From contig CABUQZ010000002.1 in the NCBI GenBank assembly GCA_902493795.1, forward strand, positions 1 through 64,000: a DNA stretch of 64,000 nucleotides, written 5' to 3'. The translations under genes and the position numbers were made by a program. The notes beneath the pieces were generated by a model. That model did not search any database and was not told where the DNA came from. It worked only from the letters and a program-made list of their open reading frames with translations. The stretch's first letter is position 1; each line of letters opens with the position of its first letter. Origin of the DNA: an uncultured Clostridium sp. (GTDB lineage: Bacteria > Bacillota_I > Bacilli_A > RF39 > UBA660). Of the stretch, positions 7,355-14,564 are shown one piece after another.

Positions 7355-8742
7355 TGGCAAGGTTTGAAAAAGTAGATTTATCTAAAACACCTATTTTACG
7401 AAATTATGAATGTTATGTTGTAAGAGGAACTTTAACTCTTGAAGATGTATCTAAATTAAATAGTATCAATAGAACAATTGCATTAATATTTGAAAATACA
7501 AAGGGACAAAATAGTGGAACTATTGCATCTTTAAATCCCTATAAAATTAAAATAAGTGTTACAGGAGGATTAGATTACCTTCATAAAGATAAATATAAAG
7601 ACGAAGAATATATAGAAAGAACTTTTTATACTCCGAAAAATTTGGGAAATATTATTAAAGTATTTGAAAGTATAGAAAGAAAAATTACTTATTCTTGGAC
7701 TGAATCGCAAAAATGTATGTTTGTTTATAAAACTTTATGTGAGAGAATGCATTATCAAAGGGATGATGAAGGTACTTTTGAAAATGGTGTAGATGTTGCA
7801 AGAACATTGAATGGATTAATTGCTAATAGGTCTGTTTGTTCTGGTTTTGCACTAATATTTAAAGAAGCTATGGATAGACTAGGTATAGAGTGTTATTATC
7901 AAAATATGTCACATCACCATAGTTGGAATGCTGTAAAGTTAGATGGTGAATATCATTTGTTGGACTTAACATGGGATGTTAGTAATAAGAAAAACAATAA
8001 GTGTGGGTTCTATTATTTTTGCAGACAGAACGGAAAAGAGTTTTATCAAGATAAACATCATAATTTAAGTGGAGAAAAAGAAGAAATACTAATTCCAGCA
8101 AGTGCGAAAAGTGATTTAGCATTATCTTATGATTTAAGAGCTGTTAACAGTAGTTCAGTGGTATATAGTCATGAGATGAATCATTATATTAATTCTAAGG
8201 GTCAAGAGTTTTATTATATTTGTTTGGGAGAAAAGGGTGGCTTTTTGACTTACTTAATTAGAAGAGATAATAAATTAAATTATTTTTATATTGAAAAAGG
8301 TTCTGACATTAGAAGTGCTTTAAATGATGAGATGTTATCACTTGCAAATAGAAATTATCATCATAATATTAGTAGAACTACATTGCCACCTAATGTTACT
8401 AGATTTACAAATTTAAATCGAAATGATGGAAGTGGTTTAGTAATATACAAAACGAATGCAAGACTTGAAGGTGGAGTTAATGAGTATATAGTAATAGAAC
8501 CTACAATGGTAAATGGAAAATATGTTTTGAGGCGTTCTAGAATATTATCTGAAATGGATCTTTTGCATTATAAAGATGGTATGGTAAAATCTAGAGTTGC
8601 CAATGGATTACTAAGTAAAGAACGATTAAGAAGAAAAATTGAATACTTTAATGGGTATGTTGGGTATGTAGCACCTAATTTAGGTATTGTTTATGATAGG
8701 AGTTTTGAAGTTAATGCATTAGGAATACAACAGAGAATGTAG
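7354..8742 (+). CDS. Transglutaminase-like (papain-fold) protein
   Basis: The 462-residue protein has a transglutaminase-core domain at about residues 105-230. Its catalytic Cys162 is in NRSVCSGFALIFKEAM, His189 in HHHSWNAVKLDGEYH and Asp204 in LLDLTWDV. The sequence after this (GFYYFCRQNGKEF) is typical of the bacterial branch often annotated as transglutaminase/cysteine protease. No signal peptide or membrane segment is seen, so it acts in the cytoplasm unless exported by the ABC protein encoded next. The C-terminal half (about 250-462) was not recognised. The start overlaps the previous stop by one base, and the next gene begins nine bases later behind AGGTGA, forming a three-gene operon. 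Confidence 0.8.
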   Translation: MARFEKVDLSKTPILRNYECYVVRGTLTLEDVSKLNSINRTIALIFENTKGQNSGTIASLNPYKIKISVTGGLDYLHKDKYKDEEYIERTFYTPKNLGNIIKVFESIERKITYSWTESQKCMFVYKTLCERMHYQRDDEGTFENGVDVARTLNGLIANRSVCSGFALIFKEAMDRLGIECYYQNMSHHHSWNAVKLDGEYHLLDLTWDVSNKKNNKCGFYYFCRQNGKEFYQDKHHNLSGEKEEILIPASAKSDLALSYDLRAVNSSSVVYSHEMNHYINSKGQEFYYICLGEKGGFLTYLIRRDNKLNYFYIEKGSDIRSALNDEMLSLANRNYHHNISRTTLPPNVTRFTNLNRNDGSGLVIYKTNARLEGGVNEYIVIEPTMVNGKYVLRRSRILSEMDLLHYKDGMVKSRVANGLLSKERLRRKIEYFNGYVGYVAPNLGIVYDRSFEVNALGIQQRM

Positions 8743-8751
8743 GTGATAATT

Positions 8752-10395
8752 ATGAAAGGACAATTTGGTAGTGAATTAAAAACAGTTTTAAAAGTTGCTA
8801 AATGGGAATTTATATTAAAAACATTTACATCTCTTGTAATGAGAGGAACTTTATTAATAATACCTATATTGTTTAGTGAGGCTATTAATTTTGTCACAAT
8901 AAATGATGAAAGTATGGCAATAATTATGATAGTTATTTCGATGCTTTTAATATCTATTTATAGATTTTTTGAAGGTTATAATCAAGTAACATATTATAAA
9001 TTGTATAGAAAATTATTTAAGTTTTATAATGATCAAGCAGTTTTGTTAACAAAAGATAATTCAATGTTTAGTTTATCCAGATTTTCTCCAGGACAATATA
9101 CAAATATGGTAATAACCGATGTAGATATTATATCGGGTTTTTTTGCTTCTAGTGTAATAAGAGTTGTTCAATTAATTGAATTTATTGTAATTTTTATTTA
9201 TTTCTTTTTCTTGGATATAAATGTTTTCTTATTTACTTTAGTTGTATCCATAATTATGCTTTTTGTATCTTTTAAACTGGGAAATAAAGTCCAGAAATAT
9301 AATGAAAAAAGAAAAAGTGAGTTAGATAAAATTACTTCATCAGTATATGACTATTTTGGTGGAATAAAAGAGATTAAAAGTTTTAACATTTATGATAAGA
9401 TTTATCCTTCAATTGAAGAAAAAAGAAATTCATATCTAGATGCACATTCTAAGTACAATGTTAAATTTAATTGCAACAATAGTCTTATTCTATGGGTTTT
9501 TGAAATATGTAGGTTAGTTGCAGTTTTATATGTATCACTTCAAGTAATTGATGGGGTAAAAGATGTTGGTGTAGTGCTTGTTATATATAATTACTACCAG
9601 AAAATAATAGATAACTTTTTAATTATCTTAACTTTAAATGTTGAATTTAGAAATGTAAGTGTGTCTATTAAAAGATTTAATCATATTAGAGAGTATAGTA
9701 ATAAAAATCAAAAGAAGTTAGTACTAGAAAAAGATAAAGTTACTGGAAATATTGAATTTAAAGATATTTTATATGGCTTTAGAGATAATCCAATATTAAA
9801 TAGGGTAAGTTTTAATATTCCATCTAACTCTATAACTGTGTTAATAGGTAACAATGAAACTTCTCAAATTGGTATTTTTGACCTTTTATTAAGACTTAAT
9901 AGGCAGCATGAAGGTACTATTACTTTAGACGAAAATAATATAAGTGATATAAATGATGAAAATTATTACTCTTTAATTTCTTCTGTTAGAAGGCAGACAA
10001 TGTTTTTTGATATATCGATAAAAGATAATTTAACGATGATTAATCCTGATTTTGATAAGGTAATTGATACTTGTAAGTTAGTAGGACTTGATGAAGATAT
10101 TATGAAACTTGATAAGGGGTATGACACTATTATTAATGAAAATACACCATTATCAGCTTCTTCTAAGAAGTTATTAGTAATTGTTAGAATGCTTCTTAAA
10201 GAAAGTAAAGTGTTGCTTATTGATGACGTTATTAATATTTTGGATGATAAACATGAAAAAAGATTAATGGATATGTTGATGGAAATGAAAAAAAATCATA
10301 CAATACTTATTGTAACTCATTCGAAAAGAATTATTGATAGAGCTGATGTCGTTTTGGAAGTTTCAGCAAATGAAGTTAAAGAAGTAGGGAAGTGA
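8752..10395 (+). CDS. ABC exporter-like membrane protein with degenerate ATPase domain
   Basis: The 547-residue protein has the layout of a half-size ABC exporter: about six membrane segments (residues 15-300), then a nucleotide-binding domain from about 335. The ATPase motifs are eroded. The Walker A position reads GNNETSQIG (366-374) with no Lys, the signature is LSASSKK (467-473) instead of LSGGQ, and Walker B ends IDDV with Asp491-Asp492 instead of Asp-Glu. The Q-loop Gln (RRQTMFF) and H-loop His523 (VTHSKR) are kept. By family knowledge such a domain should bind or hydrolyse ATP poorly. I chose ATG 8752 rather than GTG 8743 because TAGGTGA is the ribosome site. It is the third gene of the leucine-rich-repeat/transglutaminase operon. 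Confidence 0.82.
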   Translation: MKGQFGSELKTVLKVAKWEFILKTFTSLVMRGTLLIIPILFSEAINFVTINDESMAIIMIVISMLLISIYRFFEGYNQVTYYKLYRKLFKFYNDQAVLLTKDNSMFSLSRFSPGQYTNMVITDVDIISGFFASSVIRVVQLIEFIVIFIYFFFLDINVFLFTLVVSIIMLFVSFKLGNKVQKYNEKRKSELDKITSSVYDYFGGIKEIKSFNIYDKIYPSIEEKRNSYLDAHSKYNVKFNCNNSLILWVFEICRLVAVLYVSLQVIDGVKDVGVVLVIYNYYQKIIDNFLIILTLNVEFRNVSVSIKRFNHIREYSNKNQKKLVLEKDKVTGNIEFKDILYGFRDNPILNRVSFNIPSNSITVLIGNNETSQIGIFDLLLRLNRQHEGTITLDENNISDINDENYYSLISSVRRQTMFFDISIKDNLTMINPDFDKVIDTCKLVGLDEDIMKLDKGYDTIINENTPLSASSKKLLVIVRMLLKESKVLLIDDVINILDDKHEKRLMDMLMEMKKNHTILIVTHSKRIIDRADVVLEVSANEVKEVGK

Positions 10396-10399
10396 TATT

Positions 10400-10783
10400 A
10401 TTAATAATCGTGATATAAATGTTTTGGTTCTTGCATATTTAGGAGATAATGTGTATGAATATTACGTAAGAAGATTTTTAATTGAGCAAAGAATAGCTAA
10501 TGTTAATGATTTACAGAAGAATGCTGTTAATTATGTTAGCGCAAAAAATCAAGCAAAATTTTTGGATATGTTTATGAAAGAAGAATTCTTTAGTGATGAA
10601 GAGCTTTCAATAATTAAAAGAGCTAGAAATCATAAAGGTGTAAGCCATCCTAAAAATTGTGATATTGTAACTTATAAGCATGCTACAGCACTTGAAGCTT
10701 TACTTGGATATTTAAAGCTTGAAGGAAGAGAAGATAGAATCGGTTTAATTATGGATAAAATACTAGGAGGAAGTATATGTTAG
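10400..10783 (+). CDS. mrnC: Mini-ribonuclease III
   Basis: MrnC is the small dimeric RNase III-like enzyme that matures the ends of 23S rRNA precursors. The diagnostic start LAYLGDNVYEYYVR contains the catalytic Asp, followed by VNYVSAKNQAKF, IIKRARNHKG and the C-terminal TALEALLGYLKLEGR. The only canonical start, TTG at 10424, would begin inside the conserved helix and has no ribosome site. An ATT at 10400 sits seven bases after GGAAG (part of GGGAAGTGAT) and restores a normal N-terminus, so I place the start there. The gene follows the ABC gene after four bases and overlaps rlmB by seven. The mrnC-rlmB-sigH order matches that known in Bacillus. Confidence 0.9.
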   Translation: MNNRDINVLVLAYLGDNVYEYYVRRFLIEQRIANVNDLQKNAVNYVSAKNQAKFLDMFMKEEFFSDEELSIIKRARNHKGVSHPKNCDIVTYKHATALEALLGYLKLEGREDRIGLIMDKILGGSIC

Positions 10784-11472
10784 TATATGGTAGAAATGTT
10801 GCCAAAGAAGTTTTACAAAAACCTGAAAAAGTTAGAAAAGTAACATTACAAAAAGTTTTTGATGATAAAGAGATAAATTCTTTATTAGAAAAGAATAAAA
10901 TAAAAGTAGAATATCTAGATAAAAAAGGATTTTCTAAGTTTGATAAATTTTCTCATCAAGGTATAATCTTAGATATAGAGGATTTTAATTATGTTAATTA
11001 CAAAGATTTCTTAGATATACCTGGTGCTAAAATTGTTATTCTTGATCATTTAGAGGATCCTCATAATTTTGGTGCTATTATAAGAACTTGTGAAGCTGCT
11101 GGAATTACTCTTATTGTTATTCCTAAAGATAGAGCAGTAGATGTTAATTCTACAGTAATGAAAACTAGTGCGGGAGCACTTGAAAATGTTAAAATTGCAA
11201 GAGTTCCAAACTTAATCAATGTAATAAATGATTTAAAGGATAACGGCTTTTGGATAGTTGGTACTGCGATAGAAGGAAGCGTTGATTATCGTGATATCGA
11301 TTATACTGGTAAAACTGCTTTAATTATTGGTAATGAAGGAAATGGTATGTCAAAATCAGTGCTAGAGTCTTGTGATTACGTTGCTAAAATCCCTATGTAT
11401 GGAAAAATAAATAGTCTAAATGCATCAGTTGCAGCAGGTATTATGATTTACGAGGTGATAAGTTTAGACTAG
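10777..11472 (+). CDS. rlmB: 23S rRNA 2'-O-ribose methyltransferase RlmB/TrmH family (SpoU)
   Basis: The 231-residue SpoU-class enzyme methylates the 2'-OH of a guanosine in 23S rRNA (G2251 in E. coli numbering) with S-adenosylmethionine. An N-terminal substrate-binding domain (VYGRNVAKEVLQKP) is followed by the trefoil-knot catalytic domain with LDHLEDPHNFGAIIRTCEA (motif 1, with the conserved Asn and Arg), LIIGNEGNGMS (motif 2) and IPMYGKINSLNASVAAGIM (motif 3). Length is normal for the family. AGGAGGAAG precedes the ATG, and the gene overlaps mrnC. TrmH-like specificity for tRNA cannot be excluded from sequence alone, but the neighbourhood supports RlmB. Confidence 0.92.
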   Translation: MLVYGRNVAKEVLQKPEKVRKVTLQKVFDDKEINSLLEKNKIKVEYLDKKGFSKFDKFSHQGIILDIEDFNYVNYKDFLDIPGAKIVILDHLEDPHNFGAIIRTCEAAGITLIVIPKDRAVDVNSTVMKTSAGALENVKIARVPNLINVINDLKDNGFWIVGTAIEGSVDYRDIDYTGKTALIIGNEGNGMSKSVLESCDYVAKIPMYGKINSLNASVAAGIMIYEVISLD

Positions 11473-11485
11473 TAGGGGGATTATA

Positions 11486-12088
11486 TTGGAATATAAAAAC
11501 TTTAATGATTATGAACTTGTTTATCAAGTAAGAGAAAACGATGATGTTGCGTATAATACAATATTAGAAAAGTATTCACATGTTTTAGATATGTATGCAA
11601 AGAAGTATCTTCATATTAATTATAATGTAGGTTTAGAGTATGATGATTTGTATCAAGAAGGATTATATGGGTTGTTGTCTGCTTTAAATAATTATGATCC
11701 TGATGATACTCTTTTTTTTACATATGCAAGTTTATGTATAAAAAGAGAAATGGAAAGATTAGTTGTATCACATAAACGAAATAAGCAGATGATTTTAAAT
11801 AGTGCAATTTCTATTAATGAAGTTATTAATACCGATAGTGATATTACTTTAGAAGATATAATTCCATCTAAAGTATTATTGGAAGATCAATATATTTCTA
11901 AAGTAACTTATAATGAACTGGTAGAATTTAAGTATCAGCTAGAATTTACTGATTCTCTTGTATATGAGCTTAGAATAAATAGTTTTTCAATTAGTGAAAT
12001 TGCTAAATTACTTGATTTAACGTATAAAAGTGTCGACTATCGTCTAGGAAAAATTAGAAAACAATTATTAAGCTATATTAAGTGTTAA
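11486..12088 (+). CDS. Sigma-70 family RNA polymerase sigma factor (SigH-like)
   Basis: The 200-residue sigma factor has region 2 (YDDLYQEGLYGLLSALNNYDP and FFTYASLCIKREMERLV, the core-binding and -10 recognition parts). It also has region 4 with the helix-turn-helix SISEIAKLLDLTYKSVDYRLGKIRKQL. In Bacillus the gene after mrnC-rlmB-yacP is sigH, the sigma factor of the transition to sporulation. The position here and the presence of spo0A 12 kb away support the same role, although sequence alone does not separate it from other short sigma factors. The start is TTG at 11486 behind TAGGGGGA; there is no alternative ATG before the conserved region. The yacP/rae1 gene normally between rlmB and sigH is absent. 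Confidence 0.85.
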   Translation: MEYKNFNDYELVYQVRENDDVAYNTILEKYSHVLDMYAKKYLHINYNVGLEYDDLYQEGLYGLLSALNNYDPDDTLFFTYASLCIKREMERLVVSHKRNKQMILNSAISINEVINTDSDITLEDIIPSKVLLEDQYISKVTYNELVEFKYQLEFTDSLVYELRINSFSISEIAKLLDLTYKSVDYRLGKIRKQLLSYIKC

Positions 12089-12119
12089 AAGTTGTGATAG
12101 AATTATGATAGGTGATACT

Positions 12120-12755
12120 ATGGAAACCTTAAAAGATTATTTTTCTTATGAAATGGACTCTTCAAATGTTGATAATGTTATTGAAAACTTATCACGTCAA
12201 ATGAAAGTTATTCATGAACATGGTCTAGTTATTCCTTCTTTAACATGTGATTCTATTTCATTTGATAACAATTTTTCATTTGAATCAATGAGTAGATCTG
12301 AAAACTTTGAAGAAGAAAAGAAAGAAAATATTGTTTCATTATCTAAAATAATGATTGGAGCTTATATATCTATTGGATCTGGGTTTAGAGATTTTTCTTC
12401 TGTTGATAGTAAATGGTTTTCAGATAATTTAGATGATATTTGTTCTTCAGTAGCAATGAGTGAATATAATAGAGAATATTTGTCTTCTATATTATTGTCT
12501 AATAGTAGTGAATATTATTGCGATTTTTTAGATAAATATAGGCAAAGGGAAAGTCTTAGTAGCAAGGGTAATGTACAAACTTACTCTAAAGTATTAAGAA
12601 ATGCTGCCAGTGAATTTTATCAAGATCAGTCTTTGCTTCCCCCTGAGTCGATTAGTGAAGAAAAGAAAAATGCCACAATAAATATTATATTTTATCCATT
12701 GTTAATTGGATCAACTCTAATTTTTGCATTAATTATTTTATTATTAAATATGTAA
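12120..12755 (+). CDS. Unrecognised protein with a single C-terminal membrane anchor
   Basis: The 211-residue product is acidic and Ser-rich, with one hydrophobic segment at the very end (IIFYPLLIGSTLIFALIILLL). This makes it a tail-anchored membrane protein with its bulk in the cytoplasm. No known domain was recognised. ATG 12120 follows AGGTGA; an earlier in-frame ATG at 12105 lacks a ribosome site. It lies 31 bases after the SigH-like gene and ends at a strong terminator, so the two are probably cotranscribed. A link to sigma-factor control, as for anchored anti-sigma proteins, is possible but speculative. Confidence 0.7.
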   Translation: METLKDYFSYEMDSSNVDNVIENLSRQMKVIHEHGLVIPSLTCDSISFDNNFSFESMSRSENFEEEKKENIVSLSKIMIGAYISIGSGFRDFSSVDSKWFSDNLDDICSSVAMSEYNREYLSSILLSNSSEYYCDFLDKYRQRESLSSKGNVQTYSKVLRNAASEFYQDQSLLPPESISEEKKNATINIIFYPLLIGSTLIFALIILLLNM

Positions 12756-12757
12756 AA

Positions 12758-12785
12758 AAACCACTAATTTTTAGTGGTTTTGTTA
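12758..12785 (+). terminator. Rho-independent terminator
   Basis: AAACCACTAA (12758-12767) pairs perfectly with TTAGTGGTTT (12771-12780) across a TTT loop, followed by TGTTAT. It ends the mrnC-rlmB-sigma transcript; a TATAAT at 12786 may start the next. Confidence 0.82.
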
Positions 12786-12812
12786 TATAATATGTGTCTA
12801 GGGGTGAAGAGT

Positions 12813-13742
12813 ATGTCTTTTACTACTACTGTAAAAAATGAAATATGTGAACTTGATTCATCAAACACAGAAAAAATCGCCGAGTTATCAGGATTTGTAA
12901 GAGGTAATATAAAGCAAGTAGATGATGTTTTGGAGTTATTTACTGAAAATGCTAAAGTTGCCAAAAGAGTGTATCTTTTATTCAAGTCATTGTATGGAAT
13001 AGATGTTTTTACAGAACAAAGAAAAATAGCTAATTTTAGTCGAAAGAAAAATTATGTTATTACAATTACAAGTAATGTTTATGAAATACTTTCTGATTTA
13101 TCTGTTGTTGATTCTAATAATGAGTTTCTCGATAATCCAAAAGAATATATTGTGGATATGGAAGAAGATAAAAAAGCCTATTTAAGAGGAGCGTTTATCT
13201 CTAGAGGAAGTATAAATGATCCTAAAACTTCGCAGTACCATTTGGAATTTGGGTTTGATAACAAACATGAAGCTGTATTTGTTCAAAGACTTTTAAATGA
13301 GTTTGGGATGAATTCTAAGATTATTGTTCGTGATGTTAAGTATATGGTTTATATAAAAGAAGCAGAGAAGATAAGTGATTTCTTAAAAATAATAGGTGCT
13401 TTTAATTCTGTTTTGTATTATGAAAATATTAGAGCTTATAAAGAAAAGAAAAATAATACAAATAGATTAAATAATTGTGAACAGGCAAATATGGATAAAA
13501 TAATCGAAACATGTAACTTACAACTTAAAGATATTGAACTTATTGAAAGTGAGATGGGCCTTGATCTTCTTGATGATAAGATAAAAGAAGCTTGTTTATA
13601 TAGAAAAAAGTATCCTGAGTCATCACTTACTGAACTTAGTGAAATTATTTCTCTTGAAACAGAAGATAAAATAACTAAATCAGGATTAAATCATAGATTT
13701 AGAAAAATAAGAGACATTGCTAATAGATTTAGAAAGCAATAG
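12813..13742 (+). CDS. whiA: DNA-binding protein WhiA
   Basis: WhiA is a conserved Gram-positive regulator of cell division or sporulation with a degenerate LAGLIDADG homing-endonuclease fold and a C-terminal helix-turn-helix. The 309-residue product has FTTTVKNEICEL at the start, the LAGLIDADG-like RGAFISRGSINDPKTSQYHLEF near residue 125, and the terminal SSLTELSEIISL...KSGLNHRFRKIRDIA that defines the family. ATG 12813 has AGGGGTGA in front. In many Firmicutes whiA follows rapZ and yvcK; here those genes are not adjacent. It is convergent with clpP, and its last codons form half of the shared terminator. Confidence 0.93.
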   Translation: MSFTTTVKNEICELDSSNTEKIAELSGFVRGNIKQVDDVLELFTENAKVAKRVYLLFKSLYGIDVFTEQRKIANFSRKKNYVITITSNVYEILSDLSVVDSNNEFLDNPKEYIVDMEEDKKAYLRGAFISRGSINDPKTSQYHLEFGFDNKHEAVFVQRLLNEFGMNSKIIVRDVKYMVYIKEAEKISDFLKIIGAFNSVLYYENIRAYKEKKNNTNRLNNCEQANMDKIIETCNLQLKDIELIESEMGLDLLDDKIKEACLYRKKYPESSLTELSEIISLETEDKITKSGLNHRFRKIRDIANRFRKQ

Positions 13743-13752
13743 TCTCTTTTTA
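13709..13752. terminator. Bidirectional terminator overlapping the whiA 3' end
   Basis: AAGAGACATTGCT (13709-13721) pairs with AGCAAT-A-GTCTCTT (13735-13748), with one bulged A. T-runs follow on both strands (TTTTTATA on plus, TATTTTTC on minus). The left arm is whiA coding sequence, and the structure serves both whiA and clpP. Confidence 0.75.
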
Positions 13753-14319
13753 TATTATTTTATCAATAATTCCATATTTTAATGCTTCTTCAGGAGTTAG
13801 GTAGTAATCACTTTCAGTATCTTTTTCAACTTTTTTTAGAGTTTGATTTGTTCTTTCAGAAATTATCTTATTAAGCTTCTTTTTAATCTTTAAAATTTGT
13901 TCTGTAGCAATTTGTATATCACTTGCTTTACCATTAACACCACCTAGAGGTTGATGAATCATTATCTCACTATTTTCTAAAGATAGTCTTTTTCCTTTAG
14001 TACCACTTAATAGTAAGAATGCTCCCATTGATGCAGCCATTCCAACACATATTGTTGTAACATCACTTTTTATATGGTTCATTGTGTCATATATTGCCAT
14101 TCCTGATGTTACTTCACCACCTCTTGAATTAATGTAGACATTTATATCATTATGATTTAGGGAATCTAGATATAAAAGTTCTGCAATTACGCTGTTTGCA
14201 AGATTTTCGTCAATCGTACCACTTATAAATATAATTCTATCTTTAAGTAATCTTGAAAAAATATCGTAACTTCTTTCTCCTTCTACTTCTTTATCTACTA
14301 CTATTGGAATTAAATTCAT
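13750..14319 (-). CDS. clpP: ATP-dependent Clp protease proteolytic subunit
   Basis: ClpP forms the barrel-shaped serine protease that degrades proteins fed by ClpX or ClpC. The 189-residue product shows the catalytic Ser97 in GMAASMGAF, His122 in MIHQPLGG and Asp171 in ESDYYLTPEEAL, plus the oligomer strand VYINSRGGEVTSG. Length and spacing are standard. The propeptide is short, starting MNLIPIVV. No CtsR box (tandem GGTCAAA) was seen in the 245 bases upstream, so classical heat-shock control is not evident. The gene stands alone on the minus strand, convergent with whiA. Confidence 0.95.
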   Translation of the reverse strand: MNLIPIVVDKEVEGERSYDIFSRLLKDRIIFISGTIDENLANSVIAELLYLDSLNHNDINVYINSRGGEVTSGMAIYDTMNHIKSDVTTICVGMAASMGAFLLLSGTKGKRLSLENSEIMIHQPLGGVNGKASDIQIATEQILKIKKKLNKIISERTNQTLKKVEKDTESDYYLTPEEALKYGIIDKII

Positions 14320-14452
14320 ATAATCACCTATAATTATAATTATTGTTTATTTTACATTTTATTCAGAATAAAAGATTAAAAGAACATTTTTTTAATTTTT
14401 TGTTTTCAAATAAAAATACTTATTTAATTAATCAAGATAAAAAGCATTATAT

Positions 14453-14531
14453 TATTTTATGAAATATGAACTTTACTATACAATAAAAAAATTAAATAGA
14501 GTAAATAATTCTATATTTTTATCATAAAATA
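14453..14531. repeat. Inverted repeat in the clpP/kinase intergenic region
   Basis: TATTTTATGA (14453-14462) and TCATAAAATA (14522-14531) are perfect inverted copies 59 bases apart, between the divergent clpP and kinase genes. The DNA is very AT-rich, so chance is possible. Nothing else is recognised in the 245-base gap. Confidence 0.3.
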
Positions 14532-14564
14532 TGTTAAAATTAAATAAAAGAATAGGGGAAATGT

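Noticed and set aside
10393..10395. Possible Mollicutes-type code (TGA as Trp), considered because of the high AT content
   Set aside because: TGA ends conserved genes at the expected place here and at 21773, and Trp is encoded by TGG throughout.
9841..10395. ABC gene as a pseudogene
   Set aside because: Motifs are eroded but the frame is complete, the membrane domain is intact, and translation is coupled to upstream genes; a pseudo-ATPase is more likely.
14320..14564. CtsR or CIRCE operator before clpP
   Set aside because: Neither tandem GGTCAAA heptads nor the TTAGCACTC inverted repeat is present in the 245-base gap.
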